Shown here piece by piece: positions 1 through 6,071 of a stretch of 14,826 nucleotides of DNA. Within the stretch, counting starts at the first letter, position 1, and each line of letters opens with the position of its first letter. The notes under the pieces were generated by a model. The model was given only the letters and a program-made list of their open reading frames with translations. It made no database searches and was not told the DNA's origin. This stretch comes from an uncultured Clostridia bacterium (GTDB lineage: Bacteria; Bacillota; Clostridia; Christensenellales; Aristaeellaceae): the NCBI GenBank assembly GCA_934670175.1, contig CAKUOX010000059.1:1-14826 (forward strand), written 5' to 3'. Made by a program: the position numbers and the translations under genes.

Positions 1-13
1 CGGTGGGCGCGGG

Positions 14-109
14 ACGATTTTTGCGGCGGAAAATCCCATTTTCCAGAGCAAAAATCGTTTCCTTGCAGTTTTTGCGCCCGGAAATCTGAAAAGATTTCAG
101 CAAAAACTG
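14..109. repeat. Two successive nested inverted repeats (hairpin cluster)
   Basis: Two nested stem-loops lie side by side. The first has outer arms ACGATTTTTGC (14-24) and GCAAAAATCGT (48-58), a perfect 11-bp match, enclosing inner arms GGAAAAT (28-34) and ATTTTCC (38-44). The second has outer arms CAGTTTTTGC (66-75) and GCAAAAACTG (100-109), enclosing GAAATCT (81-87) and AGATTTC (92-98). The second runs into the dispersed element at 98-178. No reading frame with coding character covers this stretch. The function is unknown; it could be part of a larger mobile or structured-RNA repeat whose left end is outside the window. Confidence 0.7.
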
Positions 110-178
110 GTGAGGGTGGTCGTGGCGGGGGAGCTTCTTCCCCGTCCACATGCTTGTCAAAAACCTTTTTTGACAAGC
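98..178 (-). repeat. Dispersed ~81-nt noncoding element, copy 1
   Basis: This stretch matches 3942-4022 in inverted orientation, about three quarters identical by eye with one small gap. The shared core is AGCAAAAACTGGTGAGG at one end, a GC-rich middle able to form a small hairpin, and at the other end a hairpin with GCTTGTCAAAAA (152-163) and its complement (167-178). Read on the minus strand it starts directly after the hairpin at 183-207 that follows radC, just as copy 2 follows the pfkB hairpin. That shared placement suggests a 3'-UTR or terminator-associated repeat family rather than chance similarity. Confidence 0.7.
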
Positions 179-182
179 TAAG

Positions 183-210
183 CGCGTCCTGAAAAAAACA
201 GGACGCGTTT
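183..210. terminator. Rho-independent terminator-like hairpin beside radC
   Basis: CGCGTCCTG (183-191) and CAGGACGCG (199-207) form a perfect 9-bp stem around a loop of seven A. On the plus strand the stem is followed by TTTTT, the canonical arrangement, so it would end transcription entering from the left. On the minus strand it follows the radC stop (211-213) by a few bases and has a run of T in the loop, with no U tract after the stem. It may act in both directions. Confidence 0.7.
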
Positions 211-921
211 TTAAACTTTCCTCGGGGATTCTGCGGGCTTCAGCCAGTCACGCAGCAGGCGGTTGTCTGGCTGCTGGTTCAGCCAGAGCGCCGCAGGGAT
301 AAAGCCGTTATCGCGCATGCTGACCGCGCAGCTCTTCGCCACGATAACATGATCCAGCAGCGGCACGCCCACGGCGGTGAGCGCATCTAGAATATCCAGC
401 GTGGTACTAATGTCCTCCTGCGAGGGGCGCAGCGTGCCCTGCGGATGATTGTGACTGAGGATCACGGCATAGGGTGACGCGCTGATGACCTCCGAAAGCA
501 GGCGGCGCAGGCTGAAGAGCATGCCGTCGTGCGTGCCCTCGTGCAGCATGACGCTCTTGAACATGCGCCCGCGCGTATTCAGACAGAACAGGTGCAGCTG
601 CTCCACCGGCAGCGCAAAGAAATTGGCGATCAGGTAGTCCTGCGCCAGCGCCAGCCGCCCCATATTTCCAGCCTTTTCGATTTCCCGCCGCTGCTGCTGG
701 CGCACCATGCCCTGAAGCTGGCTGAGCAGCAGCGCCATGTGCGGGTGCACGCCGCAGCTTTCCAGCAGATAGGGACTGGCGCTAAAGACCGCGCCGGGCG
801 TTATGAAGCATTGCTGCAGGCGGCGAACGAGCGCCATCGTATCTTTTTTCGGATATGCGCAGCGAAGCAGCCGCTCAATTGCGCCAAAGTCCGCCTCGGC
901 AGCGCGTTCGTCGGCGCTCAT
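211..921 (-). CDS. radC: RadC family JAB/MPN (JAMM) domain protein
   Basis: This is a 236-aa protein of the RadC group. The JAMM zinc-binding signature is visible: H157-N-H159-P, then S167 and D170 in the form HNHPxG(x)5SxxD, followed by 'LLDHVIV' (188-194) and a 'SMRDNG' stretch (201-206) typical of the RadC C-terminus. The N-terminal ~95 residues are helical and contain a degenerate helix-hairpin-helix-like segment, but lack the usual RadC opening 'RPRE' motif. The start ATG overlaps the stop of the preceding gene as ATGA (918-921). A GGAGG lies only 1 nt upstream, so the start probably depends on coupling to that gene. Despite its name, the cellular role of RadC is not settled; a metallo-isopeptidase fold is what the family supports. 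It ends 3 nt from the flanking terminator hairpin. Confidence 0.88.
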   Translation of the reverse strand: MSADERAAEADFGAIERLLRCAYPKKDTMALVRRLQQCFITPGAVFSASPYLLESCGVHPHMALLLSQLQGMVRQQQRREIEKAGNMGRLALAQDYLIANFFALPVEQLHLFCLNTRGRMFKSVMLHEGTHDGMLFSLRRLLSEVISASPYAVILSHNHPQGTLRPSQEDISTTLDILDALTAVGVPLLDHVIVAKSCAVSMRDNGFIPAALWLNQQPDNRLLRDWLKPAESPRKV

Positions 922-1205
922 GCCTCCGTCAGCACGCCGGCCTCGATTAGCGCACGGCGCACGGTTTCAACGTCCATGATGCGCTCGCCCATGTAGTAGC
1001 CGTCATCGGCCTCGCTGAAGCACAGATAGGCCGCGCCGTCGATGGCGATGCCGCCGCCGACAAAGACGATATTCAGGCTGATCGGCGCTTCGATCTCGTA
1101 CAGATCCAGCACCGCCTCGCGCGCGCTCAGGCGTTCGCAGTCCTCACCAGCGTCCAGATAGGCGTTCAGCTGTGCCAGCTGCGCCGCGTTGAGCCGAAGT
1201 TTCAT
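918..1205 (-). CDS. Small hypothetical protein upstream of and coupled to radC
   Basis: This is a 95-aa protein that I do not recognise. It opens with a charged helical stretch (KLRLNAAQLAQLNAYLDAGE), has a hydrophobic beta-like centre ('SLNIVFVGGGIAIDGAAYLCF') and ends with a short helix. It has no signal peptide, no Cys cluster and no clear catalytic motif. I chose the ATG at 1205 because GGAGG at 1216-1220 sits 10 nt upstream of it. A longer TTG-initiated version from 1223 would place this Shine-Dalgarno sequence inside the coding region. Its stop overlaps the radC start by 4 nt, so the two are almost certainly translated as a coupled pair. It may be a partner or regulator of the RadC protein; this is inference from position only. 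Confidence 0.75.
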   Translation of the reverse strand: MKLRLNAAQLAQLNAYLDAGEDCERLSAREAVLDLYEIEAPISLNIVFVGGGIAIDGAAYLCFSEADDGYYMGERIMDVETVRRALIEAGVLTEA

Positions 1206-1243
1206 TTTTAATGCGCCTCCCAATAAAAATGCTTGTTATATTC

Positions 1244-1272
1244 AGTTTACACTTTCCGGACCGCAAAGGCAA
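1244..1272 (-). promoter_or_regulatory. Possible promoter of the small-protein/radC operon
   Basis: On the minus strand, TTGCCT (1272-1267) is followed after 17 nt by TAAACT (1249-1244). This is 4/6 and 4/6 to sigma-A consensus with ideal spacing, ~40 nt upstream of the small gene. The match is weak, and a TATAAC slightly further downstream is a competing -10 without a good -35. Confidence 0.3.
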
Positions 1273-1293
1273 GATATTATGCGTAAAAAGCCG

Positions 1294-1322
1294 TTGACCT
1301 GCCGCGGGAAATTTCGTATAAT
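1294..1322 (+). promoter_or_regulatory. Sigma-A promoter for the Big2 protein/pfkB operon
   Basis: TTGACC (1294-1299), a 17-nt spacer, then TATAAT (1317-1322), nearly perfect consensus. Transcription would start near 1329, leaving a ~68-nt leader before the TTG start at 1397. The leader contains GAGCA (1337-1341) and a later TGCTC that can pair imperfectly, but I see no recognisable riboswitch. Confidence 0.8.
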
Positions 1323-1396
1323 AAAATAGGATAATTGGAGCAGCGCACCCCATTTCGGGATGCTCTGATGCTTTATATTTGATATTGGGAGGTCGC

Positions 1397-2947
1397 TTGA
1401 TCTTGCATACCTCATATGGAAAGCTGGCAGTGCTGGGCTTTTGCCTGCTGCTGGCATATTTGCTGTTGGCGCCGATGCGCGCCGGACAGGAGGATCAGCT
1501 GATGCTGTCGCCTGCCGCCCTGCGGATGTCCGTGGGCGATAGCTATACCGTGCGCTGCGCGCTGGCGTCGGACGCGCCCGGGCAGTCGCTCAAATTCGAT
1601 TCTTCGGACGTGCGCGTGGCGTCCATCGCTACGGATGGCACGGTATACGCCCTCGCGCCGGGCGAAGCGGTAATCACCGCCAGAGCCTCTGGCGGCGCGC
1701 ATGCGCAGATGCAGGTGCAGGTGCGCGGCGTGCCGATGTCCGAGCTTACGCTGAATGTGGATGAGCTGCACATTGCCAAGGGCGAGATCAGCGGCCTGAG
1801 CGTGCGCTACAACGCCGACGCTTCCGATACCCGCCTGCAGTGGATCAGCTCCGACGAAGGCATCGCCCGCGTCGATCAGGCCGGCCGCGTGGAGGGCGTG
1901 AGCGGCGGCAGCGCCTACATTTCTGTGATTACGCCCGCAGGCAGGAGCGCGTCTGCCCGCGTGTATGTGGATGTGCCGGGCACGGCCATGCGCATCGCGC
2001 CCGCTGAGCTGACGCTGGGCGTGGGCGCGCGCGTGCAGCTGAGCGCTTCTTATCTGCCGCAGGATTGCACCGACAGCGTGCGCAGCTGGGTCAGCTCCGA
2101 CCCCGCCGTGGCGCGCGTAGATGAAAACGGCGAGCTGCGCGCCGTGGGCGAGGGCAGGGTCTATATCAGCGCGCTCAGTACGGGCGGTCTGACCGGCGGC
2201 ATGGAGGTCACGGTCGAGGCCGCGCCCGAGGATATTCAGCTCGACCCGTCGCGGGCGACGCTGGAACGCGGCGATACGGTTCAGATGCAGCTGCTGTTCC
2301 TGAACGCGGACGGCAGTGTGGACTATGAGACGAGCCATCCGGTGGTTTGGACGTCGAGCGACGAGCGCGTGGCGACGGTGGATCAGCAGGGTCAGGTCAC
2401 GGCGCTCAGCAGCGGCGATTGCCGTATCGAAGCCAGCGCGGATGGCATGACGGCGAGTTGCCGCCTGAAGGTCCAGGTCACGATCCATGAGATCACATTG
2501 GATCAGCAGGAGATATACCTGTTGAAGGAACAGGCGGCGACGCCGATACAGCTGCGCTGGTCGATCGCACCCGCAGACGCGGACGATCCAACCGTCCGCT
2601 TCACCAGCAACAACGAACAGGTGGCCACTGTGTCGCCCGAGGGATTCGTGCGCATGACCGGCGGCTACGGCACGGCGGTGATCACTGCCGCCAGCGAGAG
2701 TGGCGCTACGGCGAGCTTTACGGTGAATGTGGTCACACAGCTGCCCCAGACGCAGCCAGAGGCGACGCCGGAGCCGGATGAGCCCGCAGCGACGGCCGAG
2801 CCCGCAGCGACGGCCGAGCCTGCGGCGACGGATGATTGGATGGATTTTGGCACGCAGATGGACGAGCAGGACATGTATGCGGGCATGGAATTTGACGACA
2901 GCATCGACTTTGATATGTACGGTGGCGGCGGGGATTCCGTCGGCTGA
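1397..2947 (+). CDS. Surface protein with five Big2 bacterial Ig-like domains
   Basis: About 516 aa. A hydrophobic segment at ~11-26 (AVLGFCLLLAYLLLA) acts as signal peptide or membrane anchor. Five consecutive group 2 bacterial Ig-like (BIG_2) repeats follow at roughly 36-109, 114-192, 197-274, 279-361 and 363-446. Each has the typical 'L.PS/A...L..G....L', 'W.SSD..VA.VD..G.V.A...G...I.A' pattern, for example 'VWTSSDERVATVDQQGQV'. A Pro/Glu/Ala/Thr linker (~447-479) contains a tandem PAATAE repeat. The last ~38 residues are unusually rich in Asp, Met, Tyr and Gly and end GGGGDSVG. There is no LPxTG sorting signal. Starts are TTG codons: 1397 lies 4 nt and 1403 lies 10 nt after GGAGG at 1388-1392, and neither spacing is ideal. 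An earlier TTG at 1379 precedes the GGAGG. Such repeats usually mediate extracellular adhesion; the ligand is unknown. Confidence 0.85.
   Translation: MILHTSYGKLAVLGFCLLLAYLLLAPMRAGQEDQLMLSPAALRMSVGDSYTVRCALASDAPGQSLKFDSSDVRVASIATDGTVYALAPGEAVITARASGGAHAQMQVQVRGVPMSELTLNVDELHIAKGEISGLSVRYNADASDTRLQWISSDEGIARVDQAGRVEGVSGGSAYISVITPAGRSASARVYVDVPGTAMRIAPAELTLGVGARVQLSASYLPQDCTDSVRSWVSSDPAVARVDENGELRAVGEGRVYISALSTGGLTGGMEVTVEAAPEDIQLDPSRATLERGDTVQMQLLFLNADGSVDYETSHPVVWTSSDERVATVDQQGQVTALSSGDCRIEASADGMTASCRLKVQVTIHEITLDQQEIYLLKEQAATPIQLRWSIAPADADDPTVRFTSNNEQVATVSPEGFVRMTGGYGTAVITAASESGATASFTVNVVTQLPQTQPEATPEPDEPAATAEPAATAEPAATDDWMDFGTQMDEQDMYAGMEFDDSIDFDMYGGGGDSVG
2780..2831 (+). repeat. 18-bp tandem repeat, ~2.9 copies, in the Big2 protein linker
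   Basis: GAGCCCGCAGCGACGGCC occurs exactly at 2780-2797 and 2798-2815. A third truncated copy with two substitutions follows at 2816-2831. It encodes EPAATA units of the linker between the last Ig domain and the acidic tail. In-frame copy-number change here would alter only linker length. Confidence 0.9.
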
Positions 2948-2966
2948 GCAGGAAAGGACGGAGAAT

Positions 2967-3896
2967 ATGATCTGCAGCGTGGCGCTGAATCCGAGCATCG
3001 ATCGCACGCTCGAACTGGAACGGCTCAATGTGGGTGGTCTGAACCGCGTGAAGGGGCAGACGGACGTGGCTGCGGGTAAGGGTATGAATGTGGCGCTTGC
3101 AGCGGCGGCGCTGGGAGAGCATGCGGCCTGTATCGGGCTGATGTACCGCGAGGGCGGCGCAAAGTTTGAGGCGCGGCTGCGCGAGGGTGGCGCCGAGAGC
3201 GATTTTGTGTGGTGCGACGGCGCGGTACGCGTGAATGTGAAGGTGTTCGACCGCGAAAAGGGCGAGATCACCGAGCTGAACAGCAGCGGCACGCCGGTGA
3301 GTGCGGCGCAGCTCGAGCAGATGGCGGCGCTTACGGCGCGGTACGCTCAGAAGGCGGATGCGCTGGTGCTGACAGGTTCGCTGCCGCCGGGATGTCCGGT
3401 GGATCTCTACGCGCAGCTGGCAGAGGCGGCGCGGGGCAGCGATTGCCGCGTATTTCTGGATGCGGACGGCGAACGCCTGCGCGCAGGTCTGCGCGCCAGA
3501 CCGTTTCTGATCAAGCCCAACCGCTACGAGCTGGAGCTGCTCAGCGGTGAAAGCCTGGATACGCTGGATAAAATCTGCGCGGCGGCGCGCAGGCTGACAG
3601 ACGGCGGCGTGCGCTTCGTCGTGGTGTCCATGGGCGGCGACGGCGCGCTGATGACCGACGGCGAACAATTCCTGCATACGGCGGGCCTGCGCGTTCAGGT
3701 GCGCTCGACCGTGGCGGCAGGTGATTCCATGATCGCGGGACTCGCAGCGGGTTTTGCGCGCAGCCTGAGCATGGCCGAGACATTCAGGCTGGGTGTGGCT
3801 GCGGCGACCGCGCGCTGCATGACGCCGCCGGAGCAGCTGATCCGTGCGGAGGATTGCGCCGCGCTGGCGGCACAGGTCGAGGTCAGGACACTTTAG
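2967..3896 (+). CDS. pfkB: PfkB-family 1-phosphofructokinase / tagatose-6-phosphate kinase-like
   Basis: This 309-aa length is normal for the 1-phosphofructokinase branch (FruK/LacC type) of the PfkB ribokinase superfamily. These enzymes phosphorylate a sugar phosphate with ATP, for example fructose-1-phosphate to fructose-1,6-bisphosphate. Visible motifs: 'LNPSIDRT' (7-14), first PfkB signature 'AAGKGMNVA' (35-43), 'LTGSLPPG' (135-142), 'IKPNRYELE' (182-190), 'SMGGDGAL' (221-228), and the second signature 'STVAAGDSMIAG' (247-258) with the catalytic base D253. The first Gly of the usual GAGD is Ala. The ATG at 2967 follows GGAG closely and lies 19 nt after the Big2 gene stop, so the two are probably cotranscribed. 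No fructose PTS or FruR gene is adjacent, so the true substrate is uncertain. Confidence 0.85.
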   Translation: MICSVALNPSIDRTLELERLNVGGLNRVKGQTDVAAGKGMNVALAAAALGEHAACIGLMYREGGAKFEARLREGGAESDFVWCDGAVRVNVKVFDREKGEITELNSSGTPVSAAQLEQMAALTARYAQKADALVLTGSLPPGCPVDLYAQLAEAARGSDCRVFLDADGERLRAGLRARPFLIKPNRYELELLSGESLDTLDKICAAARRLTDGGVRFVVVSMGGDGALMTDGEQFLHTAGLRVQVRSTVAAGDSMIAGLAAGFARSLSMAETFRLGVAAATARCMTPPEQLIRAEDCAALAAQVEVRTL

Positions 3897-3907
3897 GGTA
3901 AAATAAA

Positions 3908-3941
3908 TGAGGCATGCCATACTTTTGTACGGCATGCCTCA
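3908..3941 (+). terminator. Terminator-like hairpin after pfkB
   Basis: TGAGGCATGCC (3908-3918) pairs perfectly with GGCATGCCTCA (3931-3941), an 11-bp stem around a 12-nt loop containing TTTT. It begins 11 nt after the pfkB stop. No U tract follows the stem; the dispersed element at 3942 starts immediately instead. Confidence 0.6.
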
Positions 3942-4022
3942 GCTTGTCAAAAGAGCTTTTGACAAGCCTGTGGGCGGGGAGGCGTGCTCCCACGCCACTG
4001 CCATCCTCACCAGTTTTTGCTA
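3942..4022 (+). repeat. Dispersed ~81-nt noncoding element, copy 2
   Basis: This is an inverted copy of 98-178. It opens with a 12-bp perfect stem, GCTTGTCAAAAG (3942-3953) and CTTTTGACAAGC (3956-3967). A GC-rich section follows with a small hairpin, GGCGTG/CACGCC (3981-3996), and the shared end CCTCACCAGTTTTTGCT. It sits directly behind the pfkB hairpin, as copy 1 sits behind the radC hairpin. The nested inverted repeats seen beyond copy 1 (14-97) are not present beyond this copy. Confidence 0.7.
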
Positions 4023-4106
4023 AAGTCCTCTCGACTCTCCTGTTTTATGTGTTTCTGCCCGCGCATAGGCTTGAAGAAAAGGCTTTTGCGAATGGGGGCG
4101 GAAATA

Positions 4107-4610
4107 ATGGATCCGGTGCGTGGCGTTTTATTCCTGCGCGAAGCGGGAGAAGCAGCAGGATTCTGCGGCGAGCTGCCTGCGGATGTGCGTGTTGCAGAAT
4201 GCGCATTCGATGCGTCATCCAGACGGCTCGCACAGGCACAGACGGCGCTCTGGCAGCTGCGGCGCGAATGCGATTGGGTGTGCGTGGCGGCGCGTGGCGC
4301 GTGCGGCTGTGTAGCGGCGGCGCTGGCGGCGCAGCTGCCGGTCGATCGGCTGGTATTGGCGAAAAATCGCCTGTTTGCGCCGGTCAATGACAGTTGGCCG
4401 CGCGAGCTGCGGCGACTGAATGCCTTCGCGCGCCGAAATCTCTCGCTGATTACGGCGCAGCTTGTGCTGGTCGCGCCGGAGGAACGCGAGGTTCGCCGCA
4501 TGCTGCGCTGTGCCTGCAATGCGCAGTTGTGTATTGCAGGTGGCGACGAAAGCTGCGCGCAGCTGTTGACCGCACCGTGGGCGGGGGAGGATCGCAGCGC
4601 CGCGGAATAA
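4107..4610 (+). CDS. Hypothetical protein, possibly a degenerate alpha/beta-hydrolase fold
   Basis: About 167 aa from the ATG at 4107, or 172 aa from an ATG at 4092. The frame is also open further upstream through the repeat, but nothing there looks coding. GGGGCGGA precedes 4107; AAAGG lies 9 nt before 4092, so the start is uncertain. I do not recognise the family. The middle 'DWVCVAARGACGCVAAALAAQ' followed by 'PVDRLVLAK' has the strand-turn-helix-strand rhythm of an alpha/beta-hydrolase nucleophile elbow, with Cys where Ser would be. A later strand 'ITAQLVLVAPEE' would suit the same fold, but no convincing His is placed for a triad. It is Arg- and Cys-rich, cytosolic by appearance, and ends 4 nt from the convergent permease gene. 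Confidence 0.55.
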   Translation: MDPVRGVLFLREAGEAAGFCGELPADVRVAECAFDASSRRLAQAQTALWQLRRECDWVCVAARGACGCVAAALAAQLPVDRLVLAKNRLFAPVNDSWPRELRRLNAFARRNLSLITAQLVLVAPEEREVRRMLRCACNAQLCIAGGDESCAQLLTAPWAGEDRSAAE

Positions 4611-4614
4611 CAGG

Positions 4615-5346
4615 CTATTGCCGCTTCATCTGCCTCAGAAATAGTAATACCGCCGCGATGGCCGCCGCGATCGCATATCCGGCGACCCAGTACAGGTGGG
4701 GGAATATGGCGGCATAGTCGCCGCGCAGCACGGCGCGCTGCAATTCAACCGCGTGCAGGAAGGGCAGCGCGTTGGACAGCGCTTTGAAAAAGCCGCCTAC
4801 GAGGTTCGGGTCAAACCATGCGCCGGAGAACCACGCCGTCAGGTTGGTGAGCAGCGCGCCGCAGATACCGCCGACCTGCTTGATGCCGAGCACGCTGCCA
4901 AAGAGCAGCCCGAGCGCGATAAACAGCAGCATGGCGGGCAGCATCAGCAGCACGGCCAGCGCGATGCGCGGCGTGAGGGGCAGTCCCAGCGCGACGGCGG
5001 CAATGTAGCAAACGAGGCTCTGCATCAACGCGATCGGCAGCATCGGCAGCGCATAGCCGCAAATAAAGTCGGCTGCGGACAGCGGCGCAGTGTATAGCCG
5101 CTGCAGCAGCGCGCTTTCGCGGTCGCGCGATAGCAGCGAGGCGGAAAACAGCGTCATAAACGACAGCCCAAACACGGCGATGCCCGGCGCAAGGCTGGCG
5201 ATTTCAAATACCGAAACGGGCACATTGGCCTGTATGGCGGACAAAAGCAGCAGCAGGATTATCGGAAAGCCCAGCCCGAAGCCCAGGTTGATCGGGTCGC
5301 GCAGGATCTCCTTTGCAGTTCTTGTAGAAAGCGCCAGCGATTTCAT
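4615..5346 (-). CDS. ABC-2 type transporter permease
   Basis: 243 aa with six predicted membrane segments at about 21-38, 51-71, 96-119, 127-150, 158-177 and 219-238, the ABC-2/DrrB-type arrangement. Between TM2 and TM3 is 'SRDRESALLQRLYTAPLS' (73-90), the cytoplasmic coupling region with the 'RE.G.l..L...P' character of this family. It would form the membrane channel of an exporter with the ATPase encoded just upstream. The ATG (5344-5346) overlaps the ATPase stop as ATGA, and GGAGG at 5354-5358 is spaced 7 nt. The substrate cannot be read from the sequence; drugs, peptides or lipids are typical for the family. It is the last gene of a TetR-ATPase-permease operon. Confidence 0.9.
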   Translation of the reverse strand: MKSLALSTRTAKEILRDPINLGFGLGFPIILLLLLSAIQANVPVSVFEIASLAPGIAVFGLSFMTLFSASLLSRDRESALLQRLYTAPLSAADFICGYALPMLPIALMQSLVCYIAAVALGLPLTPRIALAVLLMLPAMLLFIALGLLFGSVLGIKQVGGICGALLTNLTAWFSGAWFDPNLVGGFFKALSNALPFLHAVELQRAVLRGDYAAIFPHLYWVAGYAIAAAIAAVLLFLRQMKRQ

Positions 5347-6071
5347 TTCACGCCCTCCTTTACGATCTTTACAAACGCATCCTCGAATTTATCCGTACCG
5401 GCCAGGTGTTTGAGATCATCGGCGGTGCCGAGCGCGAGCAGGTGCCCGTCCCGCATCACGCCGATACGGTCGGACAGCGCCTCCGCCTCTTCCATATAAT
5501 GCGTGGTCAGCGCGATGGTGGTGTTGCCCTTTAGCGCGCGAATGACGTCCCACAGCTCGCTGCGGGCAATGACGTCCAGCCCGAGCGTCGGCTCGTCCAG
5601 AAACAGGATCTCGGGCGCGCTGACGAGCGCCATGGCGATGCTCAGCCGGCGCTGCCAGCCGCCAGAGAGCTTTCCGGCGCGTCGAGACAATATGGGCGAC
5701 AGGCCGAAGCGCTGGGTAAGCTCGTCTGCACGGCGCTGCGCAGCCTGGCTCGAAAGCCCATGCACGCCGCCCATCAGCAGGAGGTTTTCAAGCGCCGTCA
5801 GGTTTGGCGCGACCGCTGTTTCCTGCGGCGAAACGCCGATGATGCGCTTGACCGCCGCAGGCTCTGAAATGACGCTGTGCCCGTTCAGCAGCGCATCGCC
5901 GCCGCTGGGGCGAGTGAGGCATGCCAACATCTTCAGCGTGGTCGTTTTGCCCGCGCCGTTCACACCCAGCAGTGCGAACAGCTCGCCCTGCGCGATGGAG
6001 AGGTCGAGGCCGTCCACCGCCGTCAGCTTTCCATAGGTCTTGCTCAGCTTGACTGTTTTGATCGCTTCCAT
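5343..6071 (-). CDS. ABC transporter ATP-binding protein (DrrA/CcmA type)
   Basis: 242 aa with a complete nucleotide-binding domain: Walker A 'GVNGAGKT' (36-43), Q-loop 'SPQET' (81-85), signature 'LSGGWQRR' (135-142), Walker B 'ILFLDE' (155-160) with catalytic E160, D-loop 'GLD' (164-166) and H-loop H191 in 'TTHYMEEAE'. The 'THYMEEAE' wording is typical of the DrrA/NatA/CcmA subgroup that energises ABC-2 exporters. Trp in the signature (LSGGWQ) is a mild variation on the usual Met, Gln or Tyr. Its ATG directly abuts the TAA of the TetR gene (no gap), with GGAGG at 6083-6087, and its stop overlaps the permease start. This indicates tight translational coupling of all three genes. Confidence 0.95.
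   Translation of the reverse strand: MEAIKTVKLSKTYGKLTAVDGLDLSIAQGELFALLGVNGAGKTTTLKMLACLTRPSGGDALLNGHSVISEPAAVKRIIGVSPQETAVAPNLTALENLLLMGGVHGLSSQAAQRRADELTQRFGLSPILSRRAGKLSGGWQRRLSIAMALVSAPEILFLDEPTLGLDVIARSELWDVIRALKGNTTIALTTHYMEEAEALSDRIGVMRDGHLLALGTADDLKHLAGTDKFEDAFVKIVKEGVK

Noticed and set aside
1412..3292. Long 626-codon open frame on the minus strand opposite the Big2 and kinase genes
   Set aside because: It is antisense to two clear protein families, is rich in His/Arg/Ala typical of the reverse frame of GC-rich coding DNA, and has no recognisable domain.
3914..4390. Alternative plus-strand frame across the repeat element and the start of the hypothetical gene
   Set aside because: It starts within the terminator hairpin, runs through the noncoding repeat and has no ribosome binding site; the 4107-4610 frame is more protein-like.
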